Notes: generated from the letters alone by a model not told the origin. A stretch of DNA of 35,833 bases from Chitinophagaceae bacterium (GCA_016786745.1 JAEUVS010000001.1:1-35833), one strand, 5' to 3'; shown: positions 14,954-24,471, counted from the first letter of the stretch. Translations and numbers: made by a program.

Positions 14954-16256
14954 TATTGCCTCTGCTTACCACGTGCGCCCCTATCTGTTCTCCGGCTTTC
15001 ACTCCATTGTCGATGGCGTCGCGATAATGAATGCCGCCATACAAACGCGACACCGCAGCTTCTGCGCTTGCAGCTTTAAAGGATTTAAATTTTCTTGTCG
15101 GCAAACCGAATTCTGTTTCAGTATCATCGGTAAATGAGAAATTTTCGCCGAATAAACTTGTGAGCACGGTAGCCGCGGTGGTAGATATTACGCTATGCCC
15201 GGATGTATATTCCGGGAAGGGGGGCGTTTGAAGTACGGGGTTCCATTCACGGTCAATCATTTTTTTGATCACCGTTTCCGGGCGAACCCTGTTCGACTTG
15301 TATTTGATGTACCAGCACGCTACAAACGCATCACACAATCCAACTGCTACGGCAGCATGCGCATACGCAGTTTGACCTAATGTTAATTTTTGCTTCCTGC
15401 ACGCAATTCCTGTGATGCCCATCCAATGACCACCTGGTGAAATCTTCTTTATCCCGTATTCGAGATGGCCAACCTGTTGCAATGCAAACGGGTTGCAATC
15501 CCAGAACATTGCGATATCGCGCTGGTCTTTGGAAAGATTAACACCAATATCATGAACCTCTTTTGCGAGGGCATAAAAACGCGATCCGGTCGATGTATCA
15601 TACTCAACCAAATCACCACCTGTATACTGCGATGACGAATCCAGGAGAAATGTTCGGATCGTGTACCAATATGGCTCTAAAGCTGTCATGAAGCCCGGTG
15701 CCGTTGGCTTCCAGTATGCATCGCCCTGGTTAGGTGTAAATCGTTTGTAGCCGCTCAGTTTTGAAAATCCATCTGTTGCAGAATATTTTATCACGCGAGC
15801 AATTACACTGTCTACAAGTTCTGAAGTGGCATGTATTGTTTGTGGGGAAATCTTTTTCTTCATCGCCACACGCATCAGCGAATCGGTTCTGTTTCTCATG
15901 ATATAGCCCGAGGGCAGCATTCTTGTTCCCGCTTTATACAGCGCGAGTATGGCAGCAAATGATTCATCGCTATTGCTTACGAGCGTTGGGTTTATATCAA
16001 ATGCGTTAAGCCCGCTTAATGTGCCGGCAAAGTCGGGCTGTTTCTTGTTGAAAAGACAAATGGTTTGATTTGCCGCCAGGCATATATACGCATAATAACG
16101 TGCCGCCGCAACGGGTGAGGTTACATCATTCACCATTACATCCGTGGAATATTTCAGCGCACGAACATAATCGGCCGTTGAAAATTTAGGAGTCTTTTGC
16201 GCGAAAATGCTGTTCATCGCAAGCACAAAAATCAAGCAGGTAGATAAGCGTTTCAA
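14931..16256 (-). CDS. Vanadium-dependent haloperoxidase / PAP2-type phosphatase, exported
   Basis: 441 residues with a signal peptide (MKRLSTCLIFVLAMNSIFAQ). It has the vanadate/phosphate-binding triad of the PAP2/VHPO fold: KX6RP at Lys318-Arg325-Pro326, TSGH at 351-354 (family PSGH, with His354 as acid-base) and SRLYGGIHYRD with Arg404 and vanadium-ligand His410. The length and long N-terminal helical region match bacterial haloperoxidases rather than small lipid phosphatases. It would oxidise halide with peroxide in the periplasm or at the surface, but acid-phosphatase activity cannot be excluded. Its start overlaps the stop of the upstream CRTAC1 gene (ATGA, 16253-16256), so the two are coupled. 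Confidence 0.85.
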   Translation of the reverse strand: MKRLSTCLIFVLAMNSIFAQKTPKFSTADYVRALKYSTDVMVNDVTSPVAAARYYAYICLAANQTICLFNKKQPDFAGTLSGLNAFDINPTLVSNSDESFAAILALYKAGTRMLPSGYIMRNRTDSLMRVAMKKKISPQTIHATSELVDSVIARVIKYSATDGFSKLSGYKRFTPNQGDAYWKPTAPGFMTALEPYWYTIRTFLLDSSSQYTGGDLVEYDTSTGSRFYALAKEVHDIGVNLSKDQRDIAMFWDCNPFALQQVGHLEYGIKKISPGGHWMGITGIACRKQKLTLGQTAYAHAAVAVGLCDAFVACWYIKYKSNRVRPETVIKKMIDREWNPVLQTPPFPEYTSGHSVISTTAATVLTSLFGENFSFTDDTETEFGLPTRKFKSFKAASAEAAVSRLYGGIHYRDAIDNGVKAGEQIGAHVVSRGNINSLTAR

Positions 16257-19200
16257 TACGAATAAATTTGTGGTGCTTCGTTGTTAATCGCGAAAATGAG
16301 CTTGTTCCCGTTTTTGGTATTAGTCTTTATAATATCGCGAATACATCCTTTTACTGACAGGCCTGAAGAAGTTTGTTTAACGTACCTGAAGTTTCCTTTG
16401 CCATCGCCCGCCAAAAGAGTGCCATAACCAGCATCTATCCTTCCGATCTTAATTCTTGCCCTGTCTGTATTTCCTCCTAATACAATGTCCAGTTTTCCAT
16501 CATGATTGAAATCGTCCGTCACGATCGCATACACAGGAAAGAAATTGGCTTCTACCGGAAGTTTTTTTATCCTGAAAACTCCGTTGTCATTTTCGAAATA
16601 TGTTGTTTCAAAATAATCTGCCGACAGTTTCTTTGCAGATTTCAACTGATCAGGATTCAAAACGTCCTCCAGCGATGTGTTTGAATATTGAGTATAGGTT
16701 GGAAATTTCTGCCTTAAACTCACAATCTGGTCCGTTATCTCATCGCGGCTCGCCATCGGGTACGACTTACCCTGTATGTAATAACATATAATCGGATCCA
16801 TCGAACCGTTGTTATCAAAATCGTTGTAATATAATTCGGCCGGCTGCTCTTTGCTAACTTTCAAAGGACTGTTCAGTCCCCAGTTACCCGCGATTAAATC
16901 TGTATCGCCATCCCCGTCCATATCTGCGAAATGCAATTTGTTCCACCATCCTTTCAATGAAACGGGAAAATATTTTTCGGACGCGTCTGTGAACTTACCA
17001 TCCTTATTTAACAGCACCTTTATTGCCGACCATTCTCCGCAAACAACAAGATCTTTTTTGCCATCCCCATCCGCATCATACCAGGCGGCATCAGTAACCA
17101 TACCCAACGATTTCAATGCATCGCTCATTGCATCCGGCGCTTTGGCAAATTCACCACGCCCGTTATTTATAAGCAACAAACTTTCCGGTGAGTCCGGGTA
17201 CCGCCCGGGAACAACCCTGCTGCCAACAAACAAATCGAGATCACCATCGTTGTCGATATCTGCCGCACGAACACACGACCCACTAAGTGTTTCGGCCGGT
17301 AATGATTGTGAATTTCTGAATTTGCCATTTACATTGTAGTACAACCTGTCCTGCAATGCAGCATCACCCTCATTAAAATTAAATCCACCGCTTACTACAT
17401 ACAGGTCAGGATCACCATCTTTATCCGCATCGAAAAATATTGCGTTCATATCTTCAGCGGCAGCATCTTTCTCAATTTCAGGCTGACGGTCTTCCACAAA
17501 TGTGCCATCCGCTTTTTGGATTAATAACTTCCCGGCTATCCCCTGCGCTCCGCAAAAGAAAATATCTTCGAGGCCATCACCATTTACATCCGCTCTCGCT
17601 GTATGAGGACCGCTGTACGAAATCATCGTCGGCATCAGCGGCTGCACTTTAAAATCATTTACATCCGGCGACACATGTGTGTATGGAATACTGTCACCCG
17701 CGTGCCTGAAAACTATTTCATCCTCCTTTACGGCATCGAATGAATGTCCTTCCTGATACGTGATTGTATTTAATGCGTTTGCCTTTAAGTCGCCTCCATT
17801 AATAGATTGCACATTTCCATCTGGCCATATAACGATGGCCGAGTTAATTGTTGTGCCAGGTAGTCCCGTGTGTATCGGCGCGAGCATCGCACTTTGATAA
17901 CCCCGCACGGGATAATTTTCGATGGTAATGTCGCCTTTGTCGGTCGACAATTTCAACGTGGCGCCAATTCCATTCTTATTATTGCCGGCGCCCTTGAACT
18001 GAACATCGATCCAGCTACCCGCATCTCCATTTTCAATCAACATGTTGCGATAAATTTCTGCGGGTGAATTGAGATGATTGACTACAATATCGAGGTCGCC
18101 ATCGTTATCAAGATCGGCACAGGCTGCACCGTTCGACAGGCCGGCCTTATCAAAACCGGCATCCATCGAAACATCCGAAAATTGAAGGTTGCCATTGTTC
18201 AGGTACAAATAATTGTGAACCGGTGTTGTGGGAATTTCCTGCAGCAACTTGAACATATTCTCACTCGGTTCGTTACGAATAAATTTCATTCGCTCGTTCG
18301 CATAAAATTTAACGAAGTCGCGGTTTGTCATATCCCTTCCATAACCGTTGGTGATAAACAAGTCCTTGAAACCATCATTATTAAAATCCATCAGCAACGA
18401 CGCCCAGCTCCAGTCGGTGCAATAAACACCGCTCAATTGTCCGACTTCACTAAAAGTTCCGTTTCCATTGTTTAACTGGAGCATGTTGCGCATCAGCTGA
18501 TGGTGAAATCCATTCTGTACCTGGTTGTTGTACACTTCGTAGTTATCGGGCATGTACAGAAGTTTCTGCCTGTGGTTATCCTCCGGGAGCATGTCAAGTG
18601 TAAACACATCTGTAAGGCCATCGTTGTTGATGTCCGCCACATCGCAACCCATAGAAAAGTTGGAGAGGTGCCCGAATTCATCTTTCGCCTTATTGGTAAA
18701 GGTTCCGTCGCCATTGTTGATGTACATGTAGTCTTCTTCCACATAGTCGTTCGTCACATACAAATCCGGCCAGCCATCGTTATTCAGGTCGCTAACCGAA
18801 ATACCCAAACCATAACCAAGCGGGTTTGAAATTATGCCTGCTTCAAGGGTTACATCAGTAAAAAAGTTATTGTCGTTCCTGTAAAGCCTGTCTCCAGCGT
18901 CCGGGTCAATCATTTTTTTAACGAACGATGCGTCGAAGTTGCGGAGGTTCTTGTTGTTGTGATTTAGTACAAACAGGTCAAGATCGTTATCGCGGTCGTA
19001 ATCGAAGAAAACTGCCTGGGTAGAATAGCCGGAATCCGATACCCCCATTACTGCGGCTTTCTCTGTAAAGGTCAGGTTACCATTGTTGATATAGAGCTGG
19101 TTGGTTCGCCTTTCCCTGTCAACAGGACCGGAGAAACACAGGTAGATGTCCTGGAAACCATCTCCATTAACATCGGCAATGCTTACACCGGTTTTCCAGC

Positions 19201-19528
19201 CCTTTTTAGCGGCAACACCGGCTTTTGCGGTGATATCCTCAAACTTCATATTCCCTTTGTTAAGGAACAGCTTGCCCGGCTGCATATTGGCCGACAGGTA
19301 AATATCTATTAAACCATCATTATTAAAGTCGCCCAAACCTACGCCTCCACCGTTGTAATAGTATTCGTAAGTAATGATATTCAATACGGGAGATTCCCTA
19401 AGGGCATTGGTGAAACTGACGCCCGACTCCTGTGAAGGAACCGGCCTGAAAAGTACTTTACGGGGACTTTGGGCAATGGCACAGGCAGAGAATAGCAGTA
19501 CATAGAAGTTGAGAAGTACCTTCTTCAT
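16253..19528 (-). CDS. Exported CRTAC1-like protein: FG-GAP/VCBS repeats with ASPIC/UnbV domain
   Basis: 1091 residues from ATG 19528. A longer frame to 19594 adds 22 residues before a good signal peptide (MKKVLLNFYVLLFSACAIAQ), so it was not used. Many calcium-binding FG-GAP/VCBS repeats of the DxNxDGxxD type are seen, such as DFNNDGLIDIY, DVNGDGFQDIY, DLDNDGDLDIV and DMDGDGDTDLI. They run over about residues 45-480 and 625-1090, forming two propellers, with an ASPIC/UnbV domain between them (about 503-595). Such proteins are secreted, with unknown ligands. Coupling to the haloperoxidase suggests it binds or presents a partner or substrate for that enzyme (inference). Its start faces the DUF2807 gene across 164 bases. 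Confidence 0.9.
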   Translation of the reverse strand: MKKVLLNFYVLLFSACAIAQSPRKVLFRPVPSQESGVSFTNALRESPVLNIITYEYYYNGGGVGLGDFNNDGLIDIYLSANMQPGKLFLNKGNMKFEDITAKAGVAAKKGWKTGVSIADVNGDGFQDIYLCFSGPVDRERRTNQLYINNGNLTFTEKAAVMGVSDSGYSTQAVFFDYDRDNDLDLFVLNHNNKNLRNFDASFVKKMIDPDAGDRLYRNDNNFFTDVTLEAGIISNPLGYGLGISVSDLNNDGWPDLYVTNDYVEEDYMYINNGDGTFTNKAKDEFGHLSNFSMGCDVADINNDGLTDVFTLDMLPEDNHRQKLLYMPDNYEVYNNQVQNGFHHQLMRNMLQLNNGNGTFSEVGQLSGVYCTDWSWASLLMDFNNDGFKDLFITNGYGRDMTNRDFVKFYANERMKFIRNEPSENMFKLLQEIPTTPVHNYLYLNNGNLQFSDVSMDAGFDKAGLSNGAACADLDNDGDLDIVVNHLNSPAEIYRNMLIENGDAGSWIDVQFKGAGNNKNGIGATLKLSTDKGDITIENYPVRGYQSAMLAPIHTGLPGTTINSAIVIWPDGNVQSINGGDLKANALNTITYQEGHSFDAVKEDEIVFRHAGDSIPYTHVSPDVNDFKVQPLMPTMISYSGPHTARADVNGDGLEDIFFCGAQGIAGKLLIQKADGTFVEDRQPEIEKDAAAEDMNAIFFDADKDGDPDLYVVSGGFNFNEGDAALQDRLYYNVNGKFRNSQSLPAETLSGSCVRAADIDNDGDLDLFVGSRVVPGRYPDSPESLLLINNGRGEFAKAPDAMSDALKSLGMVTDAAWYDADGDGKKDLVVCGEWSAIKVLLNKDGKFTDASEKYFPVSLKGWWNKLHFADMDGDGDTDLIAGNWGLNSPLKVSKEQPAELYYNDFDNNGSMDPIICYYIQGKSYPMASRDEITDQIVSLRQKFPTYTQYSNTSLEDVLNPDQLKSAKKLSADYFETTYFENDNGVFRIKKLPVEANFFPVYAIVTDDFNHDGKLDIVLGGNTDRARIKIGRIDAGYGTLLAGDGKGNFRYVKQTSSGLSVKGCIRDIIKTNTKNGNKLIFAINNEAPQIYSY

Positions 19529-19692
19529 AGTCAGTTCTGGTGTAAAAATAGCAAACGTGGCCAGCACGCCTTTGGTTGCACCGAAATTTAGCATTTATAA
19601 CCATTTCGGCCAAAACATGGGGGTTAAAATCCCTGCCGGTTTTTGTAACCTTTTTACGAAACTTGTAGTCCCATTCTTCAAATTCTGGCAAA

Positions 19693-20415
19693 ATGAAATT
19701 CGTTTTTCTATTCATCCTCGGCATAATGGTCTTTTTCTCCTGCAGGTATATCGGGGGAAAACGCGTTCGGGGCAATGGCAACTTCGTCAGCCGCGAACGC
19801 TCTGTTTCTAACTTCGATGGCGTTGAGGCATACGGTTCATTCGATGTAACCGTTTTACCCGCTCCAACTACATCTGTAAAAATTGAGACCGATGAAAATC
19901 TTCAAGAGTTCATCGAAACTTATGTTGAGCACGGCGATCTCCAGATAAGGGAAAGAGACGGTTACAATCTTCGTCCGCAACATGATATAAAAATCACTGT
20001 TTCAGGACCGGTATTTACAAATCTCGCTACTCATGGATCGGGAAACATTATTGGAAGAGGGCCGCTTAATACCAGTGATGGCGATGTGGAACTTCGCGTG
20101 GCTGGCTCGGGTAATGTTGAAGTTGAAATGACCGCAAGAAAAATAGATAGTGAAATTCATGGAAGTGGAAATATTAAAGTGCGCGGCGCAACTAAAGAAT
20201 TCGAGGGTGGAATTTATGGAAGTGGCAACATCCGCGCCGGCGAGCTCCGCTCAGAAGATGCAAAAATAGAAATTGCCGGTAGCGGTAATGCCGAGATATT
20301 CTCAAATAAAAACCTCGACGTACATATAATGGGTAGTGGAGAAGTACGGCACAGGGGCGGTGCAAGTGTAAACACGTCCATACAGGGCAGCGGGTCAGTA
20401 GTTAGAATAGACTAA
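19693..20415 (+). CDS. Head-GIN domain (DUF2807) lipoprotein
   Basis: 240 residues. The signal ends in a lipobox (MVFFSC, Cys17), so it is probably membrane anchored. The rest is a DUF2807 right-handed beta-helix with repeated GSGN turns at about residues 115, 138, 157, 176 and 197, then GSGE at 214 and GSGS at 232, roughly one per 20 residues. The family is common in Bacteroidota and has been labelled as a putative adhesin head, but no function is established. It lies upstream of eboA with 77 bases between, a gap that holds a hairpin (20421-20468), so it may be a separate unit. Confidence 0.88.
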   Translation: MKFVFLFILGIMVFFSCRYIGGKRVRGNGNFVSRERSVSNFDGVEAYGSFDVTVLPAPTTSVKIETDENLQEFIETYVEHGDLQIRERDGYNLRPQHDIKITVSGPVFTNLATHGSGNIIGRGPLNTSDGDVELRVAGSGNVEVEMTARKIDSEIHGSGNIKVRGATKEFEGGIYGSGNIRAGELRSEDAKIEIAGSGNAEIFSNKNLDVHIMGSGEVRHRGGASVNTSIQGSGSVVRID

Positions 20416-20420
20416 TCTTC

Positions 20421-20468
20421 GCGATTTCCGTCCTGGGCCATCCTTACAATCCTGGGGCGGAACTTCGC
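20421..20468 (+). other. Hairpin between the DUF2807 gene and eboA (weak terminator or leader element)
   Basis: GCGA-T-TTCCGTCC (20421-20433) pairs with GGGCGGAA-CT-TCGC (20455-20468): 12 pairs with a small internal bulge, one G-T pair and a loop of about 21 bases. The sequence after it (ATATTTTCAT) has only a short T-run, so termination would be weak. It lies just 24 bases before eboA. Confidence 0.4.
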
Positions 20469-20492
20469 ATATTTTCATAAATTGCCTATCCT

Positions 20493-21377
20493 ATGTATTC
20501 GTACGATAGTCAAAAAATAATAACCCTGTTCGGGACGATCCTTCAGCAAAACATTTCTGCCGAAGGATTCATGTATCTCAAAGAAAAAATCCCATCCCTT
20601 CAAAACCCATCCCATTTTAATACCACGTTCGTTACCCTTCCGCGTAAAACAGGGAAACAAACCCTCAACATTACTAAAGATCAACTTACCCAGGCTTCAA
20701 ATATCCGGCCTGGCCTCACTATCTCGGGTTGGAGTGCCGACCGCCTTGCGCGTGCTTACATTATTCTACAACTGGAAGCCAGTGACAGGGAAAAATATTT
20801 TAAAACTTTAGAAAGTCTTTTCCGGTCGGCTGAGGTCAATGAATTGGTGGCCCTTTATTCCTGCCTGCCACTGTTCGCCTGGCCCGAAATGTGGATCGCC
20901 CGCTGCTCCGAGGGCATAAGAAGTAATATCGGGGATGTGTTGAAAGCCATTATGTGCAATAACCCATATCCTTCAGAAAATCTGTCTGAATCCGCCTGGA
21001 ATCAACTCGTGCTAAAGGCGGTGTTTACTGAAAAACCACTTGACCAGGTGATTGGCCTGGACGCACGCGCCAACGAACGCCTTGCCCGCACACTTTCAGA
21101 CTACGCCCACGAACGCTGGGCCGCTCATAGAAACATAACCCCGGAGTTGTGGCGTTGCGTTGCACCTTTTATTGACGAACAAATTTTACCTGATGTTCAA
21201 AAACTACTTTCGTCTGCCGAAACCCTCGAAAATGAGGCGGCGGCTCTGGCGATTTATAACAGCAATTTTGATCCCGCGAAAAAACTGCTGCCGGGAGATT
21301 ACAAGACAGCCATAGAAAACGGAACTTTGTCCTGGAAAATTCTTGCAGAAAAAATGAACGACCATGTGTTGCAGTAA
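20493..21377 (+). CDS. eboA: EboA, ebo-cluster protein of unknown activity
   Basis: 294 residues, no signal peptide, mostly helical. The EboA hallmark is near residues 205-220: LSDYAHERWAAHRNITPELW. Other recognisable segments are GWSADRLARAYIIL and LPLFAWPEMWIARCSEGIRS (residues 124-143). EboA is the least understood member of the ebo cluster and has no known catalytic fold to my knowledge. In cyanobacteria the cluster as a whole is needed for a scytonemin precursor to reach the periplasm. Its 3' end overlaps the furthest upstream start of eboB by 14 bases, consistent with one transcript running from here to 27064. Identification rests on this motif plus the five following genes in the known order. 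Confidence 0.9.
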   Translation: MYSYDSQKIITLFGTILQQNISAEGFMYLKEKIPSLQNPSHFNTTFVTLPRKTGKQTLNITKDQLTQASNIRPGLTISGWSADRLARAYIILQLEASDREKYFKTLESLFRSAEVNELVALYSCLPLFAWPEMWIARCSEGIRSNIGDVLKAIMCNNPYPSENLSESAWNQLVLKAVFTEKPLDQVIGLDARANERLARTLSDYAHERWAAHRNITPELWRCVAPFIDEQILPDVQKLLSSAETLENEAAALAIYNSNFDPAKKLLPGDYKTAIENGTLSWKILAEKMNDHVLQ

Positions 21378-22359
21378 AAACATAAACGACATCACCGAAC
21401 AGGATCTCCGGCCCGGTACCACCGACAATTCCTATATGGAAAAAATTCGCGGAATGATATTTTTCGATCCGCACGTGCATATGACATCCCGCACTACCGA
21501 CGACTACCAGGCAATGGCCGATGCAGGAGTGGTGGCGCTGATAGAACCCGCGTTCTGGCTCGGGCAACCGCGTACCGGCGTTGATACGTTTCGCGATTAT
21601 TATAGCAGCTTAATAGGATGGGAACGATTTCGCTCATCGCAATTCGGAATAAAACATTACTGCACGATAGGCTTAAACTCCCGCGAAGCAAATAACGAAC
21701 CGCTTGCTGAGCAGGTGATGGAAATTTTGCCATTATTTATTTACAAGGAAGGTGTTGTTGGTGTTGGCGAAATCGGCTTCGACGACCAGACGGCGGCTGA
21801 AGAAAAATATTACCGCCTGCAACTTGAACTCGCCAAAGAAGCAAACCTCCCAGTTCAGATACATACTCCCCATCGCGATAAAAAGAAAGGCACCACGCGA
21901 AGCATGGATATCGCTATCGAGCATGGCCTCGATCCTCAAATGGTTATCGTGGATCACAACAATGAAGAAACAGTAAAAGAAGTTCTCGATCGCGGTTTTT
22001 GGGCAGCCTTTACCATTTACCCGTTTACCAAGATGGGCAACGAACGAATGGTTGAAGTTGTAAGGCAATATGGATCGAAAAATATTATGATCAACTCCGC
22101 TGCCGACTGGGGCATCAGCGACCCGCTCGCCGTACCGAAAACTGCTGCATTGATGAAGCAACAGGGTATAAGCGATGAAGATATCCGCATGGTTACTTAT
22201 CAGAATGCAATTACCGCATTTGGTCAAAGCGGCCAGATAGATGAGGCCGACTTCGCCGCGGCGCAGCAAATAGATCAAACACAAAAATTCAGCGGAAACA
22301 CTATCCTTCGTGGAGGACAGCACCCGCGCATGGATAAAAATTCAATTGTTATAAAATAG
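21364..22359 (+). CDS. eboB: EboB, TatD-family metal-dependent hydrolase
   Basis: Up to 331 residues. ATG 21364 overlaps eboA by 14 bases. ATG 21436 (307 residues, MEKIRGMIFFDPHVHM) is equally possible and brings the start closer to the family's usual N-terminus. The TatD metal ligands are complete (numbered from 21364): His37 and His39 (DPHVH), Glu136 (GVGEIGFD), His167 (VQIHTPH), His198 (VDHNN) and Asp248 (AADWG). It is thus likely an active phosphoesterase-like or deacylase-like hydrolase acting on the unknown ebo metabolite. The stop TAG at 22357-22359 is followed directly, in the same reading frame, by the GTG of eboC. Confidence 0.9.
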   Translation: MCCSKNINDITEQDLRPGTTDNSYMEKIRGMIFFDPHVHMTSRTTDDYQAMADAGVVALIEPAFWLGQPRTGVDTFRDYYSSLIGWERFRSSQFGIKHYCTIGLNSREANNEPLAEQVMEILPLFIYKEGVVGVGEIGFDDQTAAEEKYYRLQLELAKEANLPVQIHTPHRDKKKGTTRSMDIAIEHGLDPQMVIVDHNNEETVKEVLDRGFWAAFTIYPFTKMGNERMVEVVRQYGSKNIMINSAADWGISDPLAVPKTAALMKQQGISDEDIRMVTYQNAITAFGQSGQIDEADFAAAQQIDQTQKFSGNTILRGGQHPRMDKNSIVIK

Positions 22360-23268
22360 GTGAAGCAGTTTGTAGGATACCTGCGCCTTATGCGACCGGC
22401 AAATATTGTTACCGCAATATCCGATGTGTTGGCAGGCGTGGCGATTGCTTACGCGATGTTTATCGCTTTTCCTGTTGCTCCTCATCTCAACTGGACAGGG
22501 ATTATTTTTTTAATCCTGTCGACTTCGTTTTTGTATGGAGGCGGTGTTGTAATGAACGATGTGTTCGATACAGACCTCGATAAACTTGAACGCCCCGAAC
22601 GACCCATTCCCAGCGGCCTGATAAAAAAATCATCAGCATCTTTTTTTGGAATTTCGTTAATAGTTCTCGGTGTTCTTTGCGCAATACTTGTTTCTCCTTC
22701 ATTACAATCGCTTTCATGGGTAATTGCAATTATTATTGGAGCTGCGGCGCTCATTTACGATAAATGGGCCAAGCACCATGCTTTCTTTGGTCCGCTTACA
22801 ATGGGCTTATGTCGCGGTCTTAACCTGCTGCTTGGCATGAGTATTATCACGATAGCAGTACATGCGTTCGTGTACCTGGCGCTCGTACCGCTTCTCTACA
22901 TATTCGCTATCACCATGATCAGCAGAGGTGAGGTACATGGTGGAAAACGAACAACTCTTTATGTCGCCGCAGCCTTATACCTGCTTGTTATTTTAACTAT
23001 CCTGTATATCTCATTTACTGAAGACACACTCCTTTTCACCTTACCGTTCATTGTTTTTTTCAGCCTGATGATATTTCTTCCGCTACAAAAAGCAATCATT
23101 AAACCGGAAGGACCGCGTATAGGTAAAGCGGTGAAAGCGGGTGTTATTTCACTGATCATCATGAACGCTTCATGGGCCGCGGCAGTCGACAACCTGGTAT
23201 TGGCGGCGATCATTATTGCTTTGCTACCGATTTCGCTCCTGCTGGCACGACTCTTTGCGGTAACCTAA
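22360..23268 (+). CDS. eboC: EboC, UbiA-family membrane prenyltransferase
   Basis: 302 residues with a GTG start immediately after the eboB stop. This start keeps the KQFVGYLRLMRPANIVTA opening typical of UbiA proteins; the next ATG (22390) would remove it. About eight membrane segments. The first Asp-rich motif is NDVFDTDLD (Asn66 to Asp74), followed by KLERPERPIPSG. A second, weaker motif is DKWAKHHAFFGPLTMGLCRG, around residues 131-150. UbiA enzymes attach a polyprenyl chain from a diphosphate donor to an acceptor inside the membrane. The acceptor here may be the product of EboD/EboE, which is inference. No ribosome-binding site of its own is visible, so translation probably depends on eboB. 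Confidence 0.88.
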   Translation: MKQFVGYLRLMRPANIVTAISDVLAGVAIAYAMFIAFPVAPHLNWTGIIFLILSTSFLYGGGVVMNDVFDTDLDKLERPERPIPSGLIKKSSASFFGISLIVLGVLCAILVSPSLQSLSWVIAIIIGAAALIYDKWAKHHAFFGPLTMGLCRGLNLLLGMSIITIAVHAFVYLALVPLLYIFAITMISRGEVHGGKRTTLYVAAALYLLVILTILYISFTEDTLLFTLPFIVFFSLMIFLPLQKAIIKPEGPRIGKAVKAGVISLIIMNASWAAAVDNLVLAAIIIALLPISLLLARLFAVT

Positions 23269-23325
23269 ATCCCTTAATATTTCTTACTTTTAACGTTCGA
23301 TGGTTTTTTGACACATCAGCAGAAA

Positions 23326-24471
23326 ATGGATTACCTACAGCAGTCGTTCAGTGTCAGGTTTGAATATAAAGTTATTTTTACCGGGCATCTCTTTAGCAGA
23401 AGCAACACGGCCTTAAAAGATTTCTTTGACTCCCGGCGCTCCGATAATATCAAGAAAATTTTTTTTGTAGTAGATGAAGGCGTGGCTAAACATCACCCTT
23501 CCCTCGAACAGGATATTCGCGCCTATTTCAGTGATATAAAAGGATACTCGTTAATTCCTGAAATATTCAAAATAGAAGGTGGGGAGAACGCGAAAAATAA
23601 TTCCGGGTATTTTTACAAGCTCGTAAACGCAGTTGATGAATTCGGAATCGACCGGCACTCATACATCGTTGCAGTAGGTGGCGGTTCTATTCTTGATCTT
23701 GTGGGCTATGCGGCCGCTGTTTCGCATCGCGGTATACGGCACATTCGTATTCCAACTACCGTTCTTTCTCAGAACGACTCAGGTGTGGGCGTGAAAAACG
23801 GGATTAATTATCAATCAAAGAAAAATTTTCTCGGCACCTTCGTTCCACCTGTAGCCGTGTTCAACGACTATCATTTTCTTACCACTTTGTCCGACCAGGA
23901 ATGGCGATCCGGAATTTCGGAGGCCATCAAGGTGGCCCTGATAAAAGACGCCGGCTTTTTTAATTGGCTGCGCGATAACGCACACCTGCTCGCCAGGAGA
24001 GATATGACGGCGATGAAGTACCTCATCGAACGATGTGCGCGCATGCATGTGGAGCACATTGCCGGGGGCGACCCTTTTGAGATGGGTTCTTCGCGCCCTC
24101 TTGATTTTGGTCATTGGAGTGCTCATAAAATTGAACAACTTTCTAATTTTGCCATCCGCCACGGCGAAGCGGTCGCATTGGGCATCGCGCTCGATAGTAC
24201 TTATTCGTGGTTATCGGGCAGGTTAACGGAAGCGGAACTCAAACAAATTGTTTCGATGATGAAAACAGTTGGATTTGCCGTAACACATCCTTTAATGCAA
24301 ATCCACGACGAAAACAGTGTGCTGCTGCAGGGATTGAATGAATTTCGTGAACACCTGGGCGGCAAGCTCACCATCATGCTGCTCGACGCCATCGGCAAAG
24401 GCGTTGAAGTACACGAGCTCGATGTTCCCCTGCTCATCAAGGCAAGCGATTGGTTGCGGGCGTCTTCATAA
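23326..24471 (+). CDS. eboD: EboD, 3-dehydroquinate synthase-like sugar-phosphate cyclase
   Basis: 381 residues from ATG 23326. The upstream TTG at 23308 adds six unlikely residues. The NAD-binding signature is GGGSILDLVGYAAA (118-131). The zinc ligands expected for dehydroquinate-synthase folds are present: Glu199 (SGISEAIKVAL), His263 (DFGHWSAHKIE) and His279 (IRHGEAVALG). Lysines at 157 and 165-166 fit the phosphate site. The pattern QNDSGVGVKNGIN differs from true AroB, which places it among the sugar-phosphate cyclases found in ebo clusters. It probably makes a cyclitol-like ketone from a sugar phosphate, though the exact product is not established. A 57-base gap separates it from eboC. 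Confidence 0.9.
   Translation: MDYLQQSFSVRFEYKVIFTGHLFSRSNTALKDFFDSRRSDNIKKIFFVVDEGVAKHHPSLEQDIRAYFSDIKGYSLIPEIFKIEGGENAKNNSGYFYKLVNAVDEFGIDRHSYIVAVGGGSILDLVGYAAAVSHRGIRHIRIPTTVLSQNDSGVGVKNGINYQSKKNFLGTFVPPVAVFNDYHFLTTLSDQEWRSGISEAIKVALIKDAGFFNWLRDNAHLLARRDMTAMKYLIERCARMHVEHIAGGDPFEMGSSRPLDFGHWSAHKIEQLSNFAIRHGEAVALGIALDSTYSWLSGRLTEAELKQIVSMMKTVGFAVTHPLMQIHDENSVLLQGLNEFREHLGGKLTIMLLDAIGKGVEVHELDVPLLIKASDWLRASS

Noticed and set aside
16253..19528. Repeated DxNxDG-coding segments considered as a DNA repeat array
   Set aside because: They are protein-level FG-GAP repeats with diverged DNA and are explained by the gene.
21733..22323. 196-residue minus-strand frame
   Set aside because: Entirely antisense to eboB, whose metal ligands show the plus strand is the coding one.
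23269..23325. Possible internal promoter between eboC and eboD
   Set aside because: AT-rich, but no convincing TTTG/TAnnTTTG pair at the right spacing.
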